NCBI RefSeq assembly: GCF_020080045.1
Contig: NZ_CP083451.1
Span: 1,178,001 to 1,242,000 of the forward strand
Length of the DNA stretch: 64,000 nt
Direction: 5' to 3'
Source: Comamonas odontotermitis
Lineage (GTDB): Bacteria; Pseudomonadota; Gammaproteobacteria; Burkholderiales; Burkholderiaceae_C
Shown in pieces: positions 8,008-17,652 of this stretch (position 1 is its first letter; each line of letters starts with the position of its first letter). The notes under the pieces were generated by a model. The model made no database searches and was not told the origin of the DNA. It saw nothing but the letters and a program-made list of their open reading frames with translations. Position numbers and translations under genes: made by a program.

Positions 8008-9018
8008 TTATTTACCGGCTGCAGCCGCCTCCTTCACCCAGCCATCAAACCTGGCCTGGTTCTTCTTGATCCAGCTGTCCACATGGCGGTCGATGTCGGC
8101 GGTCTTGTTCTCGCCATTGCGCATCAGCAGATTCTGGGCGGTGATGTCTTCAATGGGCACTTGCATGATGGCAAACAGCTTGGCTGCTGCCGGGTTGGCA
8201 TCGGCCCATTTCTTGTTGGCCAGAATGTACTGATTGTTCACCTTGAAGCCATAGTTCTTGCCGTTGGGCAGGCGGGTGTCGTCATCGCCCTGGGCGCCAG
8301 GGATGTTGGGCACCTGCAGCCACACCACGTCCTTGCCCGGCTGGAGCACCCCGTTGACCCAGTAGGGCGTCCACACATAGTAGAGCACCGGTTTGCCGGA
8401 CTGGTAGCGCGCAATGGTGTCGGCAATCAGGGCGGCGTAGTTGCCCTGCCTGTGGGTGACGCTGCCTTCCAGGCCCAGGCCCTTGAGGTGTTTGTTGATG
8501 GCCAGCTCGCAACCCCAGCCGGGATTGCAGCCGGTCAGGTCTGCCTTGCCGTCGCCATCGGTGTCAAACAGCTTGGCGATTTGGGGATCCTTGAGCTGCA
8601 TGATGTCGGTGATCTTGTATTTGTCAGCTGTGGCCTTGTCGATCAGATAGCCCTGCGCCGCATTGGTGGAGAACACGCCTTCGCGGTAGAACACCTTGGC
8701 GCCGCCGTTGCGGTCGTAAAAGCTCTGGTGCAGCGGAATCCAATGGTTGGCCATGAAGGTGGCATCGCCCTGGGCCACCACCACGTGTTCGGTGCCGTTT
8801 TCAAGACCCTTGGGAGCCTTGACGCTGTAACCCAGCTTTTCGAGTGCGCGCGAAACGATCAGGGTCTGGAACATTTCTTCATCGACGGTGCCCAGAAGCG
8901 GGAGGGCATCCACGCCCTTGCCCGGTAGATTCTGTGCCTGGGCATGGGCAGTCGTGCTCAGCAGCAAGGCAGCGACGATGCCTGTCAGGGCGGTGCGGCG
9001 GGTGTTGTGTTGGTTCAT
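8008..9018 (-). CDS. proX: ProX-type glycine betaine/proline-binding protein (copy 1)
   Basis: 336 aa periplasmic binding protein of an osmoprotectant ABC importer. The Sec signal peptide ends at about AHAQA (residue ~27). The family motif [11 protein letters not shown] holds the two disulfide cysteines, and aromatic stretches such as YVWTPYW fit a cage for the quaternary amine. ATG 9018 follows AAGGAG with good spacing. It is the last gene of the leftward proVWX operon and a clear paralogue of the next upstream gene, from which it is separated by 117 nt. The EF-hand-like [12 protein letters not shown] is shared by both copies. Confidence 0.92.
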   Translation of the reverse strand: MNQHNTRRTALTGIVAALLLSTTAHAQAQNLPGKGVDALPLLGTVDEEMFQTLIVSRALEKLGYSVKAPKGLENGTEHVVVAQGDATFMANHWIPLHQSFYDRNGGAKVFYREGVFSTNAAQGYLIDKATADKYKITDIMQLKDPQIAKLFDTDGDGKADLTGCNPGWGCELAINKHLKGLGLEGSVTHRQGNYAALIADTIARYQSGKPVLYYVWTPYWVNGVLQPGKDVVWLQVPNIPGAQGDDDTRLPNGKNYGFKVNNQYILANKKWADANPAAAKLFAIMQVPIEDITAQNLLMRNGENKTADIDRHVDSWIKKNQARFDGWVKEAAAAGK

Positions 9019-9135
9019 GGTTCTCCTTGGATGAATGTTGCCCTTGGCGAGCTGATGCAGGCCATTCGAACCCAGTGGCCTGGGCCCGGTGGGCATGAAA
9101 AAGCGGCACACACGGTGCCGCTCGGAAGCGAAGAA

Positions 9136-10179
9136 TTATTTGGAGGTGGCTGCTGCCTTGGCCTGTTCGATCCAGCCGTCAAAGAGCTGCTGGTGGGCCT
9201 TGATCCAGCCATCGGCATGGCGCTCGATATCGGCAGGCTTGTTCTGGCCGTCCTTCATCGCCAGGTTCTGCGCGTTGATGTCGGCCACGGGCAGCTTCAT
9301 GAGGGAAAACAGCTTGGCCGCCGCGGGGTTGGCGTCGGTAAAGCGTTTGTTGGCAACGATCTTCTGCGTGTTCAGCGGAAAGCCGTAGTTCTTGCCATTG
9401 GGCAGTGCCGTCTTGGTTTGCGCCTGATCACCCGGCAGCGCGGTAAAGGGTACCTGCAGCCAGACCACGTCGCGGCCTGGGCGCAGCTCGGCGCTCACCC
9501 AGTAGGGCGTCCAAGTGTAGTAGAGGATGGGCTTGCCCGATTTGTAACGCGTGATGGTGTCGGCCATCAGCGCCGCGTAGGCCCCCTGTACATGGGTGAC
9601 GGTGTCGCGCAGCTTGTAGGCTGAGAGTTGGTGCTCGATGGCGCCTTCACAGCCCCAGCCGGGCGTGCAGCCGGTCAGATCGGCCTTGCCATCGCCATTG
9701 GTGTCGAACAGCGCCGCAATCTTGGGATCCTTGAGCTGTTCGATATTGGTGATGTTGTGGGCATCGGCGGTTTTCTTGTCGATCAGGTAGCCCTGCACGG
9801 CGCTGGTGGAGTACTCGCCTTCTCGGTAGAGCTTGGCGGCGCCCCCTGCGTTCTTGTAGAACTCGGCATGCAGCGGATCCCAGTGGTCGGCCATGAAGGT
9901 GGCATCGCCGTTGGCAATAGCCACGTGGGCGGTGGCGTACTCCACTTCGCGGATCGGCAGCACGTTGTAGCCCAGCTTCTGGAGCGCCTTGCTTACCAGC
10001 AGGGTCTGAAATGTTTCTTCGGCAATCGAGCTTTGCAGCGGCTGCACCTGAACGCCTTTGCCTGGCAATTCCTGTGCCTGAGCACCGGTGCCTGCGGCCA
10101 GGCCCATGGCAAGCAGGCTGCTGGTGAGGATGGTGCGGGTGTTGCGCAACGCCGTTGTGAGGGGAGAATGTTGAAACAT
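9136..10179 (-). CDS. proX: ProX-type glycine betaine/proline-binding protein (copy 2)
   Basis: 347 aa, homologous to the neighbouring ProX over the whole mature length ([40 protein letters not shown]). Signal peptide to about GAQAQ (residue ~36). In the disulfide motif the Asn of copy 1 is replaced by Thr (GCTPGWGC). The tandem arrangement indicates duplication followed by divergence, perhaps for different ligands (betaine, proline betaine, carnitine); the ligand cannot be read from sequence. The 78-nt gap to proW contains an R1 repeat whose stem could stabilise or separate this part of the message. Confidence 0.92.
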   Translation of the reverse strand: MFQHSPLTTALRNTRTILTSSLLAMGLAAGTGAQAQELPGKGVQVQPLQSSIAEETFQTLLVSKALQKLGYNVLPIREVEYATAHVAIANGDATFMADHWDPLHAEFYKNAGGAAKLYREGEYSTSAVQGYLIDKKTADAHNITNIEQLKDPKIAALFDTNGDGKADLTGCTPGWGCEGAIEHQLSAYKLRDTVTHVQGAYAALMADTITRYKSGKPILYYTWTPYWVSAELRPGRDVVWLQVPFTALPGDQAQTKTALPNGKNYGFPLNTQKIVANKRFTDANPAAAKLFSLMKLPVADINAQNLAMKDGQNKPADIERHADGWIKAHQQLFDGWIEQAKAAATSK

Positions 10180-10188
10180 GATGCTCCT

Positions 10189-10237
10189 TTTTAATAGCTG
10201 CCTGCGCTTTATAGAAAAGCGCAGGCGGTGGTTTTTA
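10189..10237. repeat. R1 intergenic repeat inside the pro operon
   Basis: TAATAGCTGCCTGCGCTTTATAG followed by AAAAGCGCAGGCGGTGGTTTTT. It forms a strong GCCTGCGCTT/AAGCGCAGGC hairpin between proW and proX copy 2. Confidence 0.7.
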
Positions 10238-10257
10238 TGAATGAGTGGAATGTGTGC

Positions 10258-11547
10258 TCAGTGCGCAGCCGCTGGCTGGGGCTGGTGCGTGCCCTGTGTT
10301 GCGTTTGCAGGTGCAACTGGTGCAACCGCTTCCGTCTTGCGCAGGCTGCGTGCCACCAGGCCGACGGGGCCCGTCTGCCACCAGTGGCGCACGCCACGTC
10401 GGGGCTGGCCCATGGCCTGGGTGATGCGGTCGAGCAGGATGGCCAGCAGCACGATGCCCAGGCCGCCCACGGTGGCCAGGCCCATGTCCAGGCGGCCAAT
10501 GCCGCGCAGCACCATCTGGCCCAGGCCCCCTACTGCAATCATCGAGGCGATCACCACCATCGACAGCGACAGCATCAGCGCCTGGTTGATACCGGCCATG
10601 ATCGATGGCATGGCGAGCGGCAGTTGTACCTTCCACAGCAGCTGCATTGGCGAGGCGCCATAGGCGCGGCTGGCCTCGATCAGATCGGGCCGCACCTGGC
10701 GGATGCCGAGGTTGGTCAAGCGGACGAGCGGCGGCAGCGCAAATACGATGGTGACCACCACGCCAGGCACGTTGCCAATGCCAAACAGCATCACCACGGG
10801 CACCAGGTAGACGAAGGCGGGGGTGGTCTGCATGGCGTCCAGCACGGGGCGGAAGAACTTCTGCGCACGGTCGCTGCTTGCCAGCAGAATGCCCAGCGGC
10901 AGGCCAATGATGATGCAGAAGGCGAGCGAGGTCAGGACCAGCGACAGCGTGACCATGGCCTCATGCCAGATACCCAGCATGCCGACGATCAGCAGCGACA
11001 CGATGGCCCCAATGGCCAGGGCGCCGCCGGCAAACTGCCATGCCACCAGGGACAGGATGGCAATCATCGCGACCATGGGAATGGCGGTGAGCAGGTGTTC
11101 CACGCCATTGAGCGTTCCGTCAATCGGCACGCGCACGGCCTGGAAGAAGGGGCGGAAATGCGCCACCACCCAGGTCAGGCCGCTGTTGATCCAGTCCTGC
11201 ACCGGCAGGCTGCCGTCCCACAGCTGGTGTAGCGAAAAGCCGCTGTCCTGCACCTGTTGCGCCGCCTGCACGGCGTGCGATGGGTCGGCCGCCTGCGCAG
11301 CGCCCGTGACGGCATTGGCAACTGCATCCGGGCCGCCAAGCCAGTCGGTATTGCCCGAGACCTCGCCTACGGCGACCCAGGGATCACTGCTGGCACTGTT
11401 GGCGGTGGAGGCTGCTGCTCCAGCGGCATCGGCGGCCGGGCTGGCGGCGTTGCCGGTCCAGGACGCTGCGGTTTCGGTGCTGGACATGGTGTCTGCCCAC
11501 GGGTCGCTGGCAGTGTTCTGGGCGATGGTGATGGGGGCTTTACTCAT
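10258..11547 (-). CDS. proW: ProW, betaine/proline ABC transporter permease
   Basis: 429 aa inner-membrane permease. An Ala-rich hydrophilic N-terminal extension of about 130 residues with SDPW repeats precedes the membrane region, which has several hydrophobic segments from about residue 150 to 390. The EAA-type loop that contacts the ATPase is visible as EASRAYGASPMQLLWKVQLP. Longer than E. coli ProW (354 aa), mainly through the N-terminal extension and a basic C-terminal tail. The start overlaps the proV stop by 4 nt (ATGA), so the two are translationally coupled. Confidence 0.93.
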   Translation of the reverse strand: MSKAPITIAQNTASDPWADTMSSTETAASWTGNAASPAADAAGAAASTANSASSDPWVAVGEVSGNTDWLGGPDAVANAVTGAAQAADPSHAVQAAQQVQDSGFSLHQLWDGSLPVQDWINSGLTWVVAHFRPFFQAVRVPIDGTLNGVEHLLTAIPMVAMIAILSLVAWQFAGGALAIGAIVSLLIVGMLGIWHEAMVTLSLVLTSLAFCIIIGLPLGILLASSDRAQKFFRPVLDAMQTTPAFVYLVPVVMLFGIGNVPGVVVTIVFALPPLVRLTNLGIRQVRPDLIEASRAYGASPMQLLWKVQLPLAMPSIMAGINQALMLSLSMVVIASMIAVGGLGQMVLRGIGRLDMGLATVGGLGIVLLAILLDRITQAMGQPRRGVRHWWQTGPVGLVARSLRKTEAVAPVAPANATQGTHQPQPAAAH

Positions 11548-12836
11548 GCGGCAATCCTGTTCTCGTTGTTGTGGGTTTCAGCGGTCGTGGCGGTGGCTGC
11601 CTGCACGGCAAGCACGGCAGGGTCGGTGGGCGGCACTGGAGGGGTGTCCCGATCCAGGAAGCGCAGCAAGGTGTTCTTGCTGATCACGCCGGCAAACCGG
11701 CCATCGGCTTGCAAGACGGGCAGCGGACAGGGGGCTTGCGCCACCTGGCCGAACAGATTGGCCACCAGCGCATCGGCAGCAATCGGTTCCACCTTGTCCA
11801 GGTAGGCGTTCTGCAGGCCCAGCGGGCCGACATGGCCTTGCAGCGCGCCGCGCAGCGAATCGGCGGACACCGTGCCCAGGTACTGCTTGCGGGGCGAGAC
11901 GATGTAGGCGAAGTCGCGGTCTTCGTCTTGCAGCAGCTGCAACGCCGCGCGGGCACCGCGCTGGTCGCTCTCCTTGACGATGGTGATCGCGCGGCGTGCA
12001 ATATCGCCTGCCTTGAACACGGCGGCTGCATCCACGCCCTGAATGAAGGCCCGCACATAGTCGTTGGCGGGGTTGCGCAGAATCTCGTCCGGTGTGCCCA
12101 CCTGCTGCACCTGGCCGTCCTTCATGATGGCGATGCGATCGCCAATGCGCATGGCCTCGTCCAGATCGTGCGAGATGAACACGATGGTGCGACGCTTGAC
12201 CTCCTGCAGGCGCATCAGCTCGGACTGCATCTCGGTGCGGATGATGGGGTCGAGGGCGGAGAACGCTTCGTCCATCAGCAGGATGGCGGGGTCGGAGGCC
12301 AGTGCCCGGGCCAGGCCCACGCGCTGCTGCATGCCGCCCGAGAGCTCGTCCGGGTAGCTCGCGCCCCAGCCAGCCAGGCCTACCTGTTCCAGGGCCTGCT
12401 CGGCGGCGGCAAGGCGCTCCTGGCGGCCCACGCCAGCCAGCTCCAGGCCGAAGGCAGTGTTGTCCAGCACGGTCAGGTGCGGCATCAGCGCAAAGCTCTG
12501 GAACACCATGCTGATGTCCTTGCGGCGCAAGGCACGCAGCTCGCGGTCGCCCAGTTTGTTGATGTCCTGGCCGTCGACCACGATGGCGCCACTGGTGGGC
12601 TCGATCAGGCGGTTGAGCATGCGCACCAGCGTGGACTTGCCCGAGCCTGACAGGCCCATGACGACAAAAGTCTCGCCGGCTTCGATGGTGAAGTTGGCAT
12701 CAAACACGCCAATCGACTGGCCGGTCTGCTCCATCACTTCTTGCTTGCTGGCGCCCTTGCGCACAAGATCCAGCGCAAGCTTGGGGGAATCACCGAACAC
12801 CTTGAACACATGCTCGATACGGATTTGTTTGGCCAT
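11544..12836 (-). CDS. proV: ProV, betaine/proline ABC transporter ATPase
   Basis: 430 aa. ABC ATPase with Walker A GLSGSGKST (about residue 60), signature LSGGMQQR, Walker B ILLMDEAFSALD and switch His ISHD. The C-terminal third contains CBS-type sequence (FAYIVS, GVISKNTLLRF), which in this family senses ionic strength and gates transport. ATG 12836 is preceded by AAGGGAGG; an upstream frame to 13163 runs through the leader and has no SD. First structural gene of proV-proW-proX-proX. The message probably starts about 580 nt upstream. Confidence 0.95.
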   Translation of the reverse strand: MAKQIRIEHVFKVFGDSPKLALDLVRKGASKQEVMEQTGQSIGVFDANFTIEAGETFVVMGLSGSGKSTLVRMLNRLIEPTSGAIVVDGQDINKLGDRELRALRRKDISMVFQSFALMPHLTVLDNTAFGLELAGVGRQERLAAAEQALEQVGLAGWGASYPDELSGGMQQRVGLARALASDPAILLMDEAFSALDPIIRTEMQSELMRLQEVKRRTIVFISHDLDEAMRIGDRIAIMKDGQVQQVGTPDEILRNPANDYVRAFIQGVDAAAVFKAGDIARRAITIVKESDQRGARAALQLLQDEDRDFAYIVSPRKQYLGTVSADSLRGALQGHVGPLGLQNAYLDKVEPIAADALVANLFGQVAQAPCPLPVLQADGRFAGVISKNTLLRFLDRDTPPVPPTDPAVLAVQAATATTAETHNNENRIAA

Positions 12837-13418
12837 AGAGGCACCTCCCTTGTCAGAAGCTGCTTGCGCCAGATTGCGCCAACGCACGGCCCCGTTCAGC
12901 GCGGGGGGGCGATGGTGAAACAAAAGCAAATCCGTGATTTGCGATCTGTGAAAAGGCGTAAGCGGCTTGTATGAAGTTGCACATTGCCGGGCGCGCGCAG
13001 CAGCGCGCGGACCCGGCACGGGACCGTGAAAGCCAAACCCTGATGCCGACAGCTCCGCCCGCCAGCGCAGACGGCGCCAGCTGGGCAAGCCCTCGTGGTG
13101 AGGGGCGGGACACATAGTGACCAACAATTTCTGCCTGTACCGGGCGTGCATGCCAGAAGCCAAAAGGCGCCAGTTGCGCTGCTTCAGGGTCGAGCCCGGG
13201 TACAGGGTCTCTCGTGCGCATTGGAAGAGGTCCGGTCAGGAGGACTTCCAATCACGCGAGCGTGGCGGGCACTGTACAAAGGCCACCACGCCGGGGCATC
13301 AGGGCCGGAAGCATTCCGGCCTTTAGACGGACTTCGGCATGGCGCCAAAGACCCGACGGAGACGATCCACGCTGACGTTGTTCAGCACGGATTACCTGCA
13401 TTGCAGGTTGTAAAACAT
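12837..13418 (-). promoter_or_regulatory. Long structured 5' leader of proVWX
   Basis: About 580 nt lie between the predicted start of transcription (near 13418) and proV, with no convincing protein gene. Stems visible in plus-strand coordinates: ACCTGCA/TGCAGGT (13394-13408); GGCCGGAA/TTCCGGCC with a 3-nt loop (13304-13322); GTACAG/CTGTAC (13200-13205/13272-13277) enclosing ATTGGAAG/CTTCCAAT (13220-13227/13245-13252); and an alternative GCGTGG/CCACGC pairing (13260-13265/13286-13291). Competing stems could give a riboswitch- or attenuator-like control. I do not recognise a known riboswitch class. Confidence 0.4.
13323..13388 (-). CDS. Possible 21-codon leader ORF in the proVWX 5' leader
   Basis: GTG start at 13388 with AGGTAA a few nt upstream, coding for a 21-residue Arg/Val-rich peptide ending RRVFGAMPKSV. 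The TAA stop is immediately followed on the minus strand by the GGCCGGAA/TTCCGGCC hairpin, and the SD lies inside the ACCTGCA/TGCAGGT hairpin. The arrangement resembles translation-coupled control, but coding is unproven. Confidence 0.2.
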   Translation of the reverse strand: MLNNVSVDRLRRVFGAMPKSV

Positions 13419-13424
13419 CGTTTT

Positions 13425-13453
13425 AGTATACGGATTTGAGATAAAGAAATCAA
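13425..13453 (-). promoter_or_regulatory. Predicted sigma-70 promoter for proVWX
   Basis: On the minus strand: -35 TTGATT (13453-13448), a 17-nt spacer, -10 TATACT (13430-13425). Expected start near 13418. The only strong promoter match I find in the leader region. Confidence 0.6.
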
Positions 13454-13592
13454 AGGATGATGGTTTCATCCGGGGTAATTTCGGTCCATTTCGGTGGTGG
13501 AGCGGTGCGTGCGTTTTTCAGAACCGCTATCTTTTTTGTAGTTCTTTTTGACGCTATATGGTCGGATCGGTCGATACCGGGTGTTGTGAATT

Positions 13593-13623
13593 TTGTAACA
13601 TTTAAAGAATAATTTCGTTACAA
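13593..13623. promoter_or_regulatory. Inverted repeat TTGTAAC-N17-GTTACAA
   Basis: Perfect 7-bp arms (13593-13599 and 13617-13623) in AT-rich DNA about 140 bp upstream of the pro promoter. Possibly an operator or an AT-rich nucleoid-protein site; nothing else identifies it. The rest of 13454-13775 shows no gene. Confidence 0.3.
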
Positions 13624-13775
13624 AAAAATCAAAATGTGGAACTGCCGAAACGCAATTTTTGGCGGTTGCCGGCGGATGGCCTAGCTTGCTCAGTCAAAGA
13701 TGTCTTTTGCTGCAAATTGACAGCGCGTTGACGTAATTGGCTGCGTCGGCAGCAATGTGCCCGGCCTCTGGGCGC

Positions 13776-13801
13776 AAAAAAGCCCCGGCGGGCGGGGCTT
13801 T
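13776..13801 (-). terminator. Terminator of the UPF0114 gene
   Basis: GCCCC/GGGGC stem preceded on the plus strand by six A, so leftward transcripts get a GC stem followed by U6. Confidence 0.7.
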
Positions 13802-13829
13802 CGGGGCGTGGGCAATGTGGTGTAGTCGT

Positions 13830-14441
13830 TCAATGCCCGTCTTTCGCTCCATGGGTGTGGCCTGCTGCGGGGTGCAGGATGCGATCCGTCCAGGCGATGG
13901 CGAGGGCCGACAGCAGGAAGACCACATGGATGATGGTCTGCCACATTAGTACCTTCTCGCTGTAGTTGGCGGCGTTGATGAAGGTTTTGAGCAGATGGAT
14001 AGAGCTGATGCCGATGATGGACAGGCCTAATTTGACCTTGAGCACCGATGCATTCACATGGCCCAGCCATTCGGGCTGGTCGGGATGGCGGTTGAGGTGC
14101 ATGCGGCTCACAAAGGTTTCGTAGCCGCCCACGATCACCATGATGAGCAGGTTGGAGATCATCACCACATCGATCAGGCCCAGCACCACCAGCATGATCA
14201 CGGTTTCGTTGAGCGAGGTGATCTGCACATCGGGCGAATAGCCGACGGAGGTGACGAGGATGCGCAGCGCCTCCTGGTTGCCGAAAACGGCCTCCACCAG
14301 ATGGAGCAACTCGACGAGGAAATGCCAGACATAGACCAGTTGGGCGGCGATGAGGCCCAGGTACAGCGGCAACTGTAACCAGCGGCTGGCAAAAATGATC
14401 GCTGGCAAGGGGCGCAGGGGAGCGTTTTCGGGAAGAGACAT
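13830..14441 (-). CDS. UPF0114 (YqhA/TIGR00645 family) inner-membrane protein
   Basis: 203 aa. Four hydrophobic segments are visible at about residues 25-50, 70-105, 130-160 and 170-190, with family sequence such as NLLIMVIVGGYETFVSRM and LKVKLGLSIIGISSIHLLKTF. The C-terminus is His-rich (HTHGAKDGH). Conserved in Proteobacteria but of unknown function. The start at 14441 is chosen because the protein begins just before the first membrane segment; the upstream extension is Arg/His-rich and unlike the family. Divergent from acs. Confidence 0.85.
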   Translation of the reverse strand: MSLPENAPLRPLPAIIFASRWLQLPLYLGLIAAQLVYVWHFLVELLHLVEAVFGNQEALRILVTSVGYSPDVQITSLNETVIMLVVLGLIDVVMISNLLIMVIVGGYETFVSRMHLNRHPDQPEWLGHVNASVLKVKLGLSIIGISSIHLLKTFINAANYSEKVLMWQTIIHVVFLLSALAIAWTDRILHPAAGHTHGAKDGH

Positions 14442-14903
14442 GGAGCGGTGGTTCGAAGTTGCGAATAACTTCCTTCGCCTGCCTGAACGGTGAAATGAAT
14501 GGTTGTGGCAGCGGGCGGCGCGCAAGGCGCAAGTCTCATGGCCTGGTACTGCCAGTCCATGCCCGCTGGGACATGCAGCAAAAGAGCGTCGCGCATTGTA
14601 GCGAGCGCGACGAGGCGGTGGCCAAGAAATGTGCTGCTTGCCCTCGGGAATGCAGGGGAGAACGTCGTCCGCGCGCATGAGAGGTGGTGCATTCCACCTG
14701 TACCAGGGAATGGGCATTTCTCTCATATGGGAAAGCGCTGATAGCTATCAAAAAATGAGCTAAATGCGAATAAACGAATCCTGCAGCGATTGCAGTGAAA
14801 GCCAAACTCCCGCGCAGTCACTGCTTGTCAGATGCTTGTAAGTGCGAGGGTCCACAGTAGCGGCGAGTTTCATACCTACAATGGTTACAAAGGAGACAAA
14901 GCA
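14442..14903. other. Intergenic region between UPF0114 and acs
   Basis: 462 bp between divergent genes with no credible ORF. It holds a partial R1-like sequence (GATAGCTATCAAAAAATGAGC, about 14739-14759) and TACAAT at 14877-14882 just upstream of the acs SD, which could be a -10 element, though no good -35 accompanies it. Confidence 0.5.
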
Positions 14904-16904
14904 ATGACCGCAAATTCCCAAGGAACGATTGAATCCGTATTGGTAGAAAACCGCGTGTTCCCGCCGCCTGCATCGGTGTCGGCCACGGCCCGTATCGGCA
15001 GCATGGATGCGTACCATGCGCTGTGCCAGGAGGCCGAGCAGGATTTTGAAGGCTTCTGGGCCAAGCGTGCCAAGGAGCATGTGCAGTGGACCAAGCCCTT
15101 CACCCAGGTGCTGGACCAGAGCAACCCGCCGTTCTTCAAGTGGTTCCATGATGGCGAGCTGAACGTCAGCGCCAACTGCCTGGACAGGCACATCGGCACG
15201 CCGGTCGAGCAAAAGACCGCCATCATTTTCGAGGCCGACGACGGTGCAGTCACCAAGGTCACTTACAAGGAGCTGCTGGCACGCGTGGGTGCGTTTGCCA
15301 ATGCGCTCAAGGCCCAGGGCGTGCAAAAGGGCGACCGGGTGCTGATCTACATGCCGATGACGGTCGAAGGCATTGTGGCCATGCAGGCCTGTGCCCGCAT
15401 TGGCGCCACGCACTCGGTGGTGTTTGGCGGCTTCTCGGCCAAGGCGGTGAACGAGCGCGTGATCGACGCGGGCGCCGTGGTCATCGTCACGGCCAACTAC
15501 CAGATGCGTGGCGGCAAGGAATTGCCGCTCAAGGCGATTGTGGACGATGCGCTCGCCATGGGCGGCTGCGAATCGGTGAAAAAGGTGCTGGTGTTCGAGC
15601 GCACCGCATCGGCCTGGAACAAGGTGGAAGGCCGCGATGTGACCTTTGCCGAGGCGCTGGACGGCCAGAGCAGCGATTGCGCGCCCGTACCGGTGAATGC
15701 AGAGCACCCGCTCTTCATCCTGTACACCAGTGGCTCCACCGGCAAGCCCAAAGGGGTGCAGCATGCTTCGGGCGGCTATGTGCTGTGGGCGAAGATGACG
15801 ATGGAGTGGACGTTCGATCTCAAACCATCTGACGTTTTCTGGTGCACGGCTGACATCGGCTGGATCACCGGCCACACCTATATCGCCTACGGCCCGCTTG
15901 CCGCAGGCGCTACCCAGGTGGTGTTCGAGGGTGTGCCTACCTACCCGGACGCAGGCCGTTTCTGGCAGATGATCGAGCGCCATGGCGTGAGCATCTTCTA
16001 TACAGCGCCCACGGCGATCCGCTCGCTGATCAAGGCCGCCGATTCGGATACAAAGGTACACCCCAGAAACTGGAACCTGGGCAGCCTGCGCATCCTCGGC
16101 TCGGTGGGCGAGCCCATCAACCCCGAAGCCTGGATGTGGTACTACAAGAACGTGGGTGGCGAGCGCTGCCCGATTGTCGATACCTTCTGGCAGACTGAAA
16201 ACGGCGGCCATGTCATCACCCCGCTGCCGGGGGCGACGCCGCTGGTACCCGGCAGCTGCACCTTGCCGCTGCCCGGCATCATGGCCAAGATCGTGGATGA
16301 GACCGGCAAGGAGCTGCCCAACGGCACGGGCGGCATTCTGGTCATCTCCAAACCCTGGCCGTCGATGATTCGCACGATCTGGAACGATCCCGAGCGCTTC
16401 AAAAAGGCCTATTTCCCTGAAGAGATGGGTGGCAGCATCTACTTGGCAGGTGACGGCGCTGTGCGCGATGCCAAGACGGGCTACTTCCGAATCACCGGCC
16501 GTATTGACGACGTGCTGAACGTGTCGGGCCACCGCATGGGCACCATGGAGATCGAATCGGCACTCGTCTCCAAAACCGATCTGGTGGCCGAGGCCGCCGT
16601 GGTGGGCCGCCCGGACGACATGACCGGCGAGGCCATCTGCGCCTTCGTGGTGCTCAAGCGCGCCCGCCCCACCGGCGAGGAGGCCAAGCAGATTGCCAAG
16701 GAACTGCGTGACTGGGTGGCCAAGGAGATCGGCCCCATTGCCAAGCCCAAGGACATTCGCTTCGGCGACAACCTGCCCAAGACCCGCAGCGGCAAGATCA
16801 TGCGCCGCCTGCTGCGCTCCATTGCCAAGGGTGAAGCCATAACCCAAGACACCAGCACTCTGGAGAACCCGGCCATTCTGGATCAGTTGTCCGAGAACAA
16901 CTAA
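14904..16904 (+). CDS. acs: Acetyl-CoA synthetase (AMP-forming)
   Basis: 666 aa, typical Acs length. Activates acetate to acetyl-AMP and then acetyl-CoA for acetate assimilation and carbon scavenging. Seen: the ANL-family phosphate loop [12 protein letters not shown] (about residue 270), [10 protein letters not shown], and the C-terminal [11 protein letters not shown] containing the catalytic lysine whose acetylation switches the enzyme off. AAGGAG lies 8 nt before the ATG. Single-gene unit with two hairpins downstream (16928-16949 and 16969-16987). A long antisense frame over the same region is a GC-driven shadow. Confidence 0.97.
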   Translation: MTANSQGTIESVLVENRVFPPPASVSATARIGSMDAYHALCQEAEQDFEGFWAKRAKEHVQWTKPFTQVLDQSNPPFFKWFHDGELNVSANCLDRHIGTPVEQKTAIIFEADDGAVTKVTYKELLARVGAFANALKAQGVQKGDRVLIYMPMTVEGIVAMQACARIGATHSVVFGGFSAKAVNERVIDAGAVVIVTANYQMRGGKELPLKAIVDDALAMGGCESVKKVLVFERTASAWNKVEGRDVTFAEALDGQSSDCAPVPVNAEHPLFILYTSGSTGKPKGVQHASGGYVLWAKMTMEWTFDLKPSDVFWCTADIGWITGHTYIAYGPLAAGATQVVFEGVPTYPDAGRFWQMIERHGVSIFYTAPTAIRSLIKAADSDTKVHPRNWNLGSLRILGSVGEPINPEAWMWYYKNVGGERCPIVDTFWQTENGGHVITPLPGATPLVPGSCTLPLPGIMAKIVDETGKELPNGTGGILVISKPWPSMIRTIWNDPERFKKAYFPEEMGGSIYLAGDGAVRDAKTGYFRITGRIDDVLNVSGHRMGTMEIESALVSKTDLVAEAAVVGRPDDMTGEAICAFVVLKRARPTGEEAKQIAKELRDWVAKEIGPIAKPKDIRFGDNLPKTRSGKIMRRLLRSIAKGEAITQDTSTLENPAILDQLSENN

Positions 16905-16965
16905 TCTATAAGGCAAGAAGTGGCGAAAGGCCTCCTCTTGAAAGAGGCCCCGCCAACTGCTCCCA

Positions 16966-16993
16966 AGCAGCCCGGCTTTGCCGGGCTTTTTTT
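16966..16993 (+). terminator. Terminator of acs
   Basis: AGCCCGGC-TTT-GCCGGGCT followed by seven T. Confidence 0.9.
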
Positions 16994-17039
16994 GCGTCCG
17001 CGAACGAGAAATCAGGCTAAATTGGTTTCCAGCGCCCAG

Positions 17040-17077
17040 CCAGAAAGCGCTTTATAGGCAAAAACAATAGCAAACAT
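17040..17077 (-). repeat. Degenerate R1 repeat
   Basis: Read on the minus strand: TTGCTATTG, CTATAAAGCGCTTTCTGG, CTGGGCGCTGG, then a T-rich tail. Same order of elements as other R1 copies, with lower identity. Confidence 0.4.
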
Positions 17078-17165
17078 CCGCTTGCAAACCGCTCCATTGG
17101 CTGACATGACGGGATTGCCCGCTGCGTGGTAAGGTTGGTGCATTGCACAACAACGATGTTCTGTC

Positions 17166-17633
17166 ATGCGAACCATTCTTCTTCTCATCATTGCCGTGCT
17201 GATCGGCGGTCTGGCGGCGCTCAATTGGGAGACGCTTTCCACCCCGTCTGAGGTCAATCTGGGCCTGTCGGTCATCCATGCGCCCCTGGGTGTGCTGATG
17301 CTGGGGCTGACGGTGCTGCTGTGCGTGCTGTTCGTGGCCTATGTGCTGTCGATGCAAGGCTCGGTATTGCTGGAGGCGCGCCGCCACAACAAGGAAATGG
17401 CTGCCCAGCGCGAACTGGCTGACAGGGCAGAAGCGTCGCGATTCACTGAACTGCGCCAGGTACTGGCGCGCCAGCACGCCGACGGCCAGACCGCACTGAT
17501 GGTGCGCCTTGCGGAGCTGGAATCGCACCTGATTGCCCGCGCACAGGAGTCTGACAACAGCAATGCGGCCTATCTGGGGCAACTGGAAGACCATATGCGC
17601 CACAACGATACGGGATCGCGCAGCCTTCTGTAA
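17166..17633 (+). CDS. LapA-domain (DUF1049-like) membrane protein
   Basis: 155 aa. Two membrane segments at about residues 3-20 and 38-62 are followed by a long, charged, coiled-coil-like cytoplasmic region (ARRHNKEMAAQRELADRAEASRF) to the C-terminus. This is the architecture of LapA/YciS-type proteins, which in E. coli help assemble lipopolysaccharide or control its synthesis; the role here is inferred from that family. The IS begins 12 nt after its stop, so any downstream partner has been separated from it. Confidence 0.7.
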   Translation: MRTILLLIIAVLIGGLAALNWETLSTPSEVNLGLSVIHAPLGVLMLGLTVLLCVLFVAYVLSMQGSVLLEARRHNKEMAAQRELADRAEASRFTELRQVLARQHADGQTALMVRLAELESHLIARAQESDNSNAAYLGQLEDHMRHNDTGSRSLL

Positions 17634-17652
17634 ACACGTTCTAAGAACCTGT

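Noticed and set aside
12853..13251. 132-codon frame and N-terminal extension of ProV in the leader
   Set aside because: No SD, composition unlike any domain, and the proV ATG at 12836 has a strong SD and normal N-terminus.
13200..13322. Match of the pro leader to a known riboswitch, SRP RNA or tRNA
   Set aside because: Short similarities (CCGGTCAGGA, GGTCGAGCCC) lack the rest of the consensus for guanidine, glycine or TPP riboswitches, 4.5S RNA or a tRNA T-arm. Left as an unassigned structured leader.
14760..16916. 718-codon open frame on the minus strand opposite acs
   Set aside because: It mirrors acs exactly in a GC-rich gene, lacks recognisable domains, and Acs motifs on the plus strand are unambiguous. 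Similar long shadows oppose rtcR, rtcB, proW/proV, ilvD, mgtA, parE/parC, ATP-grasp, argF and argD.
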